Source of the DNA: Phycisphaeraceae bacterium
GTDB lineage: Bacteria; Planctomycetota; Phycisphaerae; Phycisphaerales; Phycisphaeraceae
Assembly: GCA_007119405.1 (NCBI GenBank)
Contig: SKPT01000581.1
Span: 1 to 6,465, forward strand
Direction: 5' to 3'
Length of the DNA: 6,465 nt
Below are positions 5,983 through 6,465 of this stretch, one piece after another. Positions within the stretch are counted from its first letter, which is position 1, and each line of letters starts with the position of its first letter. Made by a program: the position numbers and the translations under genes. The notes under the pieces are model-generated. The model had not been told where the DNA came from. It searched no databases and was given only the letters and a program-made list of their open reading frames with translations.

Positions 5983-6000
5983 CGGCCGATCAATCGGCCG
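5983..6000. other. Perfect hairpin upstream of the 129-residue gene
   Basis: CGGCCGAT (5983-5990) and ATCGGCCG (5993-6000) are separated by only two bases, forming an almost continuous 18-bp palindrome 27-44 nt before the ATG at 5956 on the - strand. No T-run follows on either strand. It could be a repressor site or a leader stem; a two-base loop is too tight for a stable RNA hairpin, so the innermost pair would open. Confidence 0.4.
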
Positions 6001-6083
6001 GCCTGATCGTCAGCGCTGGCGTGGATCCTCCGAAGCAGGCTTGACGAGCCCGCCCCGGGGCAATGCCGGCGGAGCCTCGCCCG

Positions 6084-6465
6084 CTACCGCTTGACCAGGC
6101 CGATGATCAGGACGATCACGCCGATGATGAGCAGCAGGACGGTCAGGCCTCCCCCGCAGAAACCGGCGACGCTGGCGATGGCCACGCCCATCAGGGCGTC
6201 AGGGGGCAGGTGGCCGAGCACGGCCTCGTAGCGTCCCTCCTCGCCGTTGGTCACCTCCAGCGCGTATCGCCCCGGCTCGTCGATGTGGAAACCGAGAAGG
6301 TCGGCCCCGGCCAGTCCCTCCTGCCAGCCCTCGCCGAAATCCCACGGCTGCATGGTCCGGGTCTCGTCGGTGTCGCGGTCGCGCAGCTCAAAGCTCAGCG
6401 CCGCCGCAGGGTCGGCGACGCCCGGCACTTCGATAAAGTAGTTGCCGGGCTCGTCGGCCTGAAAC
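6084..6465 (-). CDS. C-terminal part of a membrane-anchored beta-domain protein (5' end outside window)
   Basis: The frame is open to the right edge, so a GTG at 6428 is internal and 126 residues of a longer protein are visible. The segment FQADEPGNYFIEV at the edge (nt 6426-6464) is echoed by FHIDEPGRYALEV about 60 residues later: a repeated F..DEPG.Y..EV motif, typical of beta-sandwich modules (GOLD or pre-peptidase-like) in exported proteins. The C-terminal end is hydrophobic and glycine-rich (ALMGVAIASVAGFCGGGLTV, then LLLIIGVIVLIIGLVKR), giving one long or two short membrane segments with a positive KR end, so the C-terminus is likely on the cytoplasmic side and the beta domains outside. 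The N-terminal half is not in view. The family is not identified. It is followed at 127 bp by the 129-residue gene on the same strand. Confidence 0.75.
   Translation of the reverse strand, partial: FQADEPGNYFIEVPGVADPAAALSFELRDRDTDETRTMQPWDFGEGWQEGLAGADLLGFHIDEPGRYALEVTNGEEGRYEAVLGHLPPDALMGVAIASVAGFCGGGLTVLLLIIGVIVLIIGLVKR

Noticed and set aside
6045..6078. Intrinsic terminator after the membrane protein gene
   Set aside because: An imperfect GC-rich stem exists but has mismatches and no T-run on the transcribed strand.

Overview
This window is GC-rich bacterial DNA with six protein-coding regions: four on the + strand (two of them in adjacent gaps rich in repeats) and two on the - strand at the right end. 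The first and last genes run off the window. High GC, clear Shine-Dalgarno sequences and abundant short palindromic intergenic repeats of the CACAGAG and GCGAAG types suggest a planctomycete-like environmental bacterium. That assignment is an inference from style and gene content, not from a marker gene.

Left part (1-1909): the C-terminal end of a protein resembling the Ig-like tail of PHP/CehA-type metallohydrolases (2-646), then a 308-bp gap holding a REP-like hairpin and a second palindromic repeat. A histidine phosphatase follows (955-1668), then a 241-bp gap with one hairpin.

Central part (1910-5430): three co-directional genes. A UPF0261/Tm-1-like ATP-binding-domain protein (1910-3154) and a phosphoenolpyruvate-hydrolase-family TIM-barrel protein (3450-4280) are the two halves that are fused in the tomato antiviral protein Tm-1. 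A nucleoside-hydrolase-like protein (4516-5430) follows. All three probably form one functional neighbourhood, possibly a catabolic or salvage module, but the natural substrates of the Tm-1-type halves are not known. Both gaps between these genes are filled by inverted-repeat elements (3198-3404 and 4299-4471), as if repeat insertions had expanded a once tighter operon.

Right part (5431-6465): on the - strand, a partial membrane-anchored protein with duplicated beta-type motifs (6084-6465) lies upstream of a 129-residue protein of unknown function (5567-5956). These two converge on the nucleoside hydrolase gene, and the gaps around them lack the repeats seen further left.

The most unusual content is the set of intergenic repeats: a 12-bp stem conserved exactly in two places around unrelated 14-nt loops, a nested palindrome built of four alternating copies of one 10-mer, and a 173-bp element with 26-bp inverted ends. 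No rRNA, tRNA, CRISPR array, transposase or integrase is visible.
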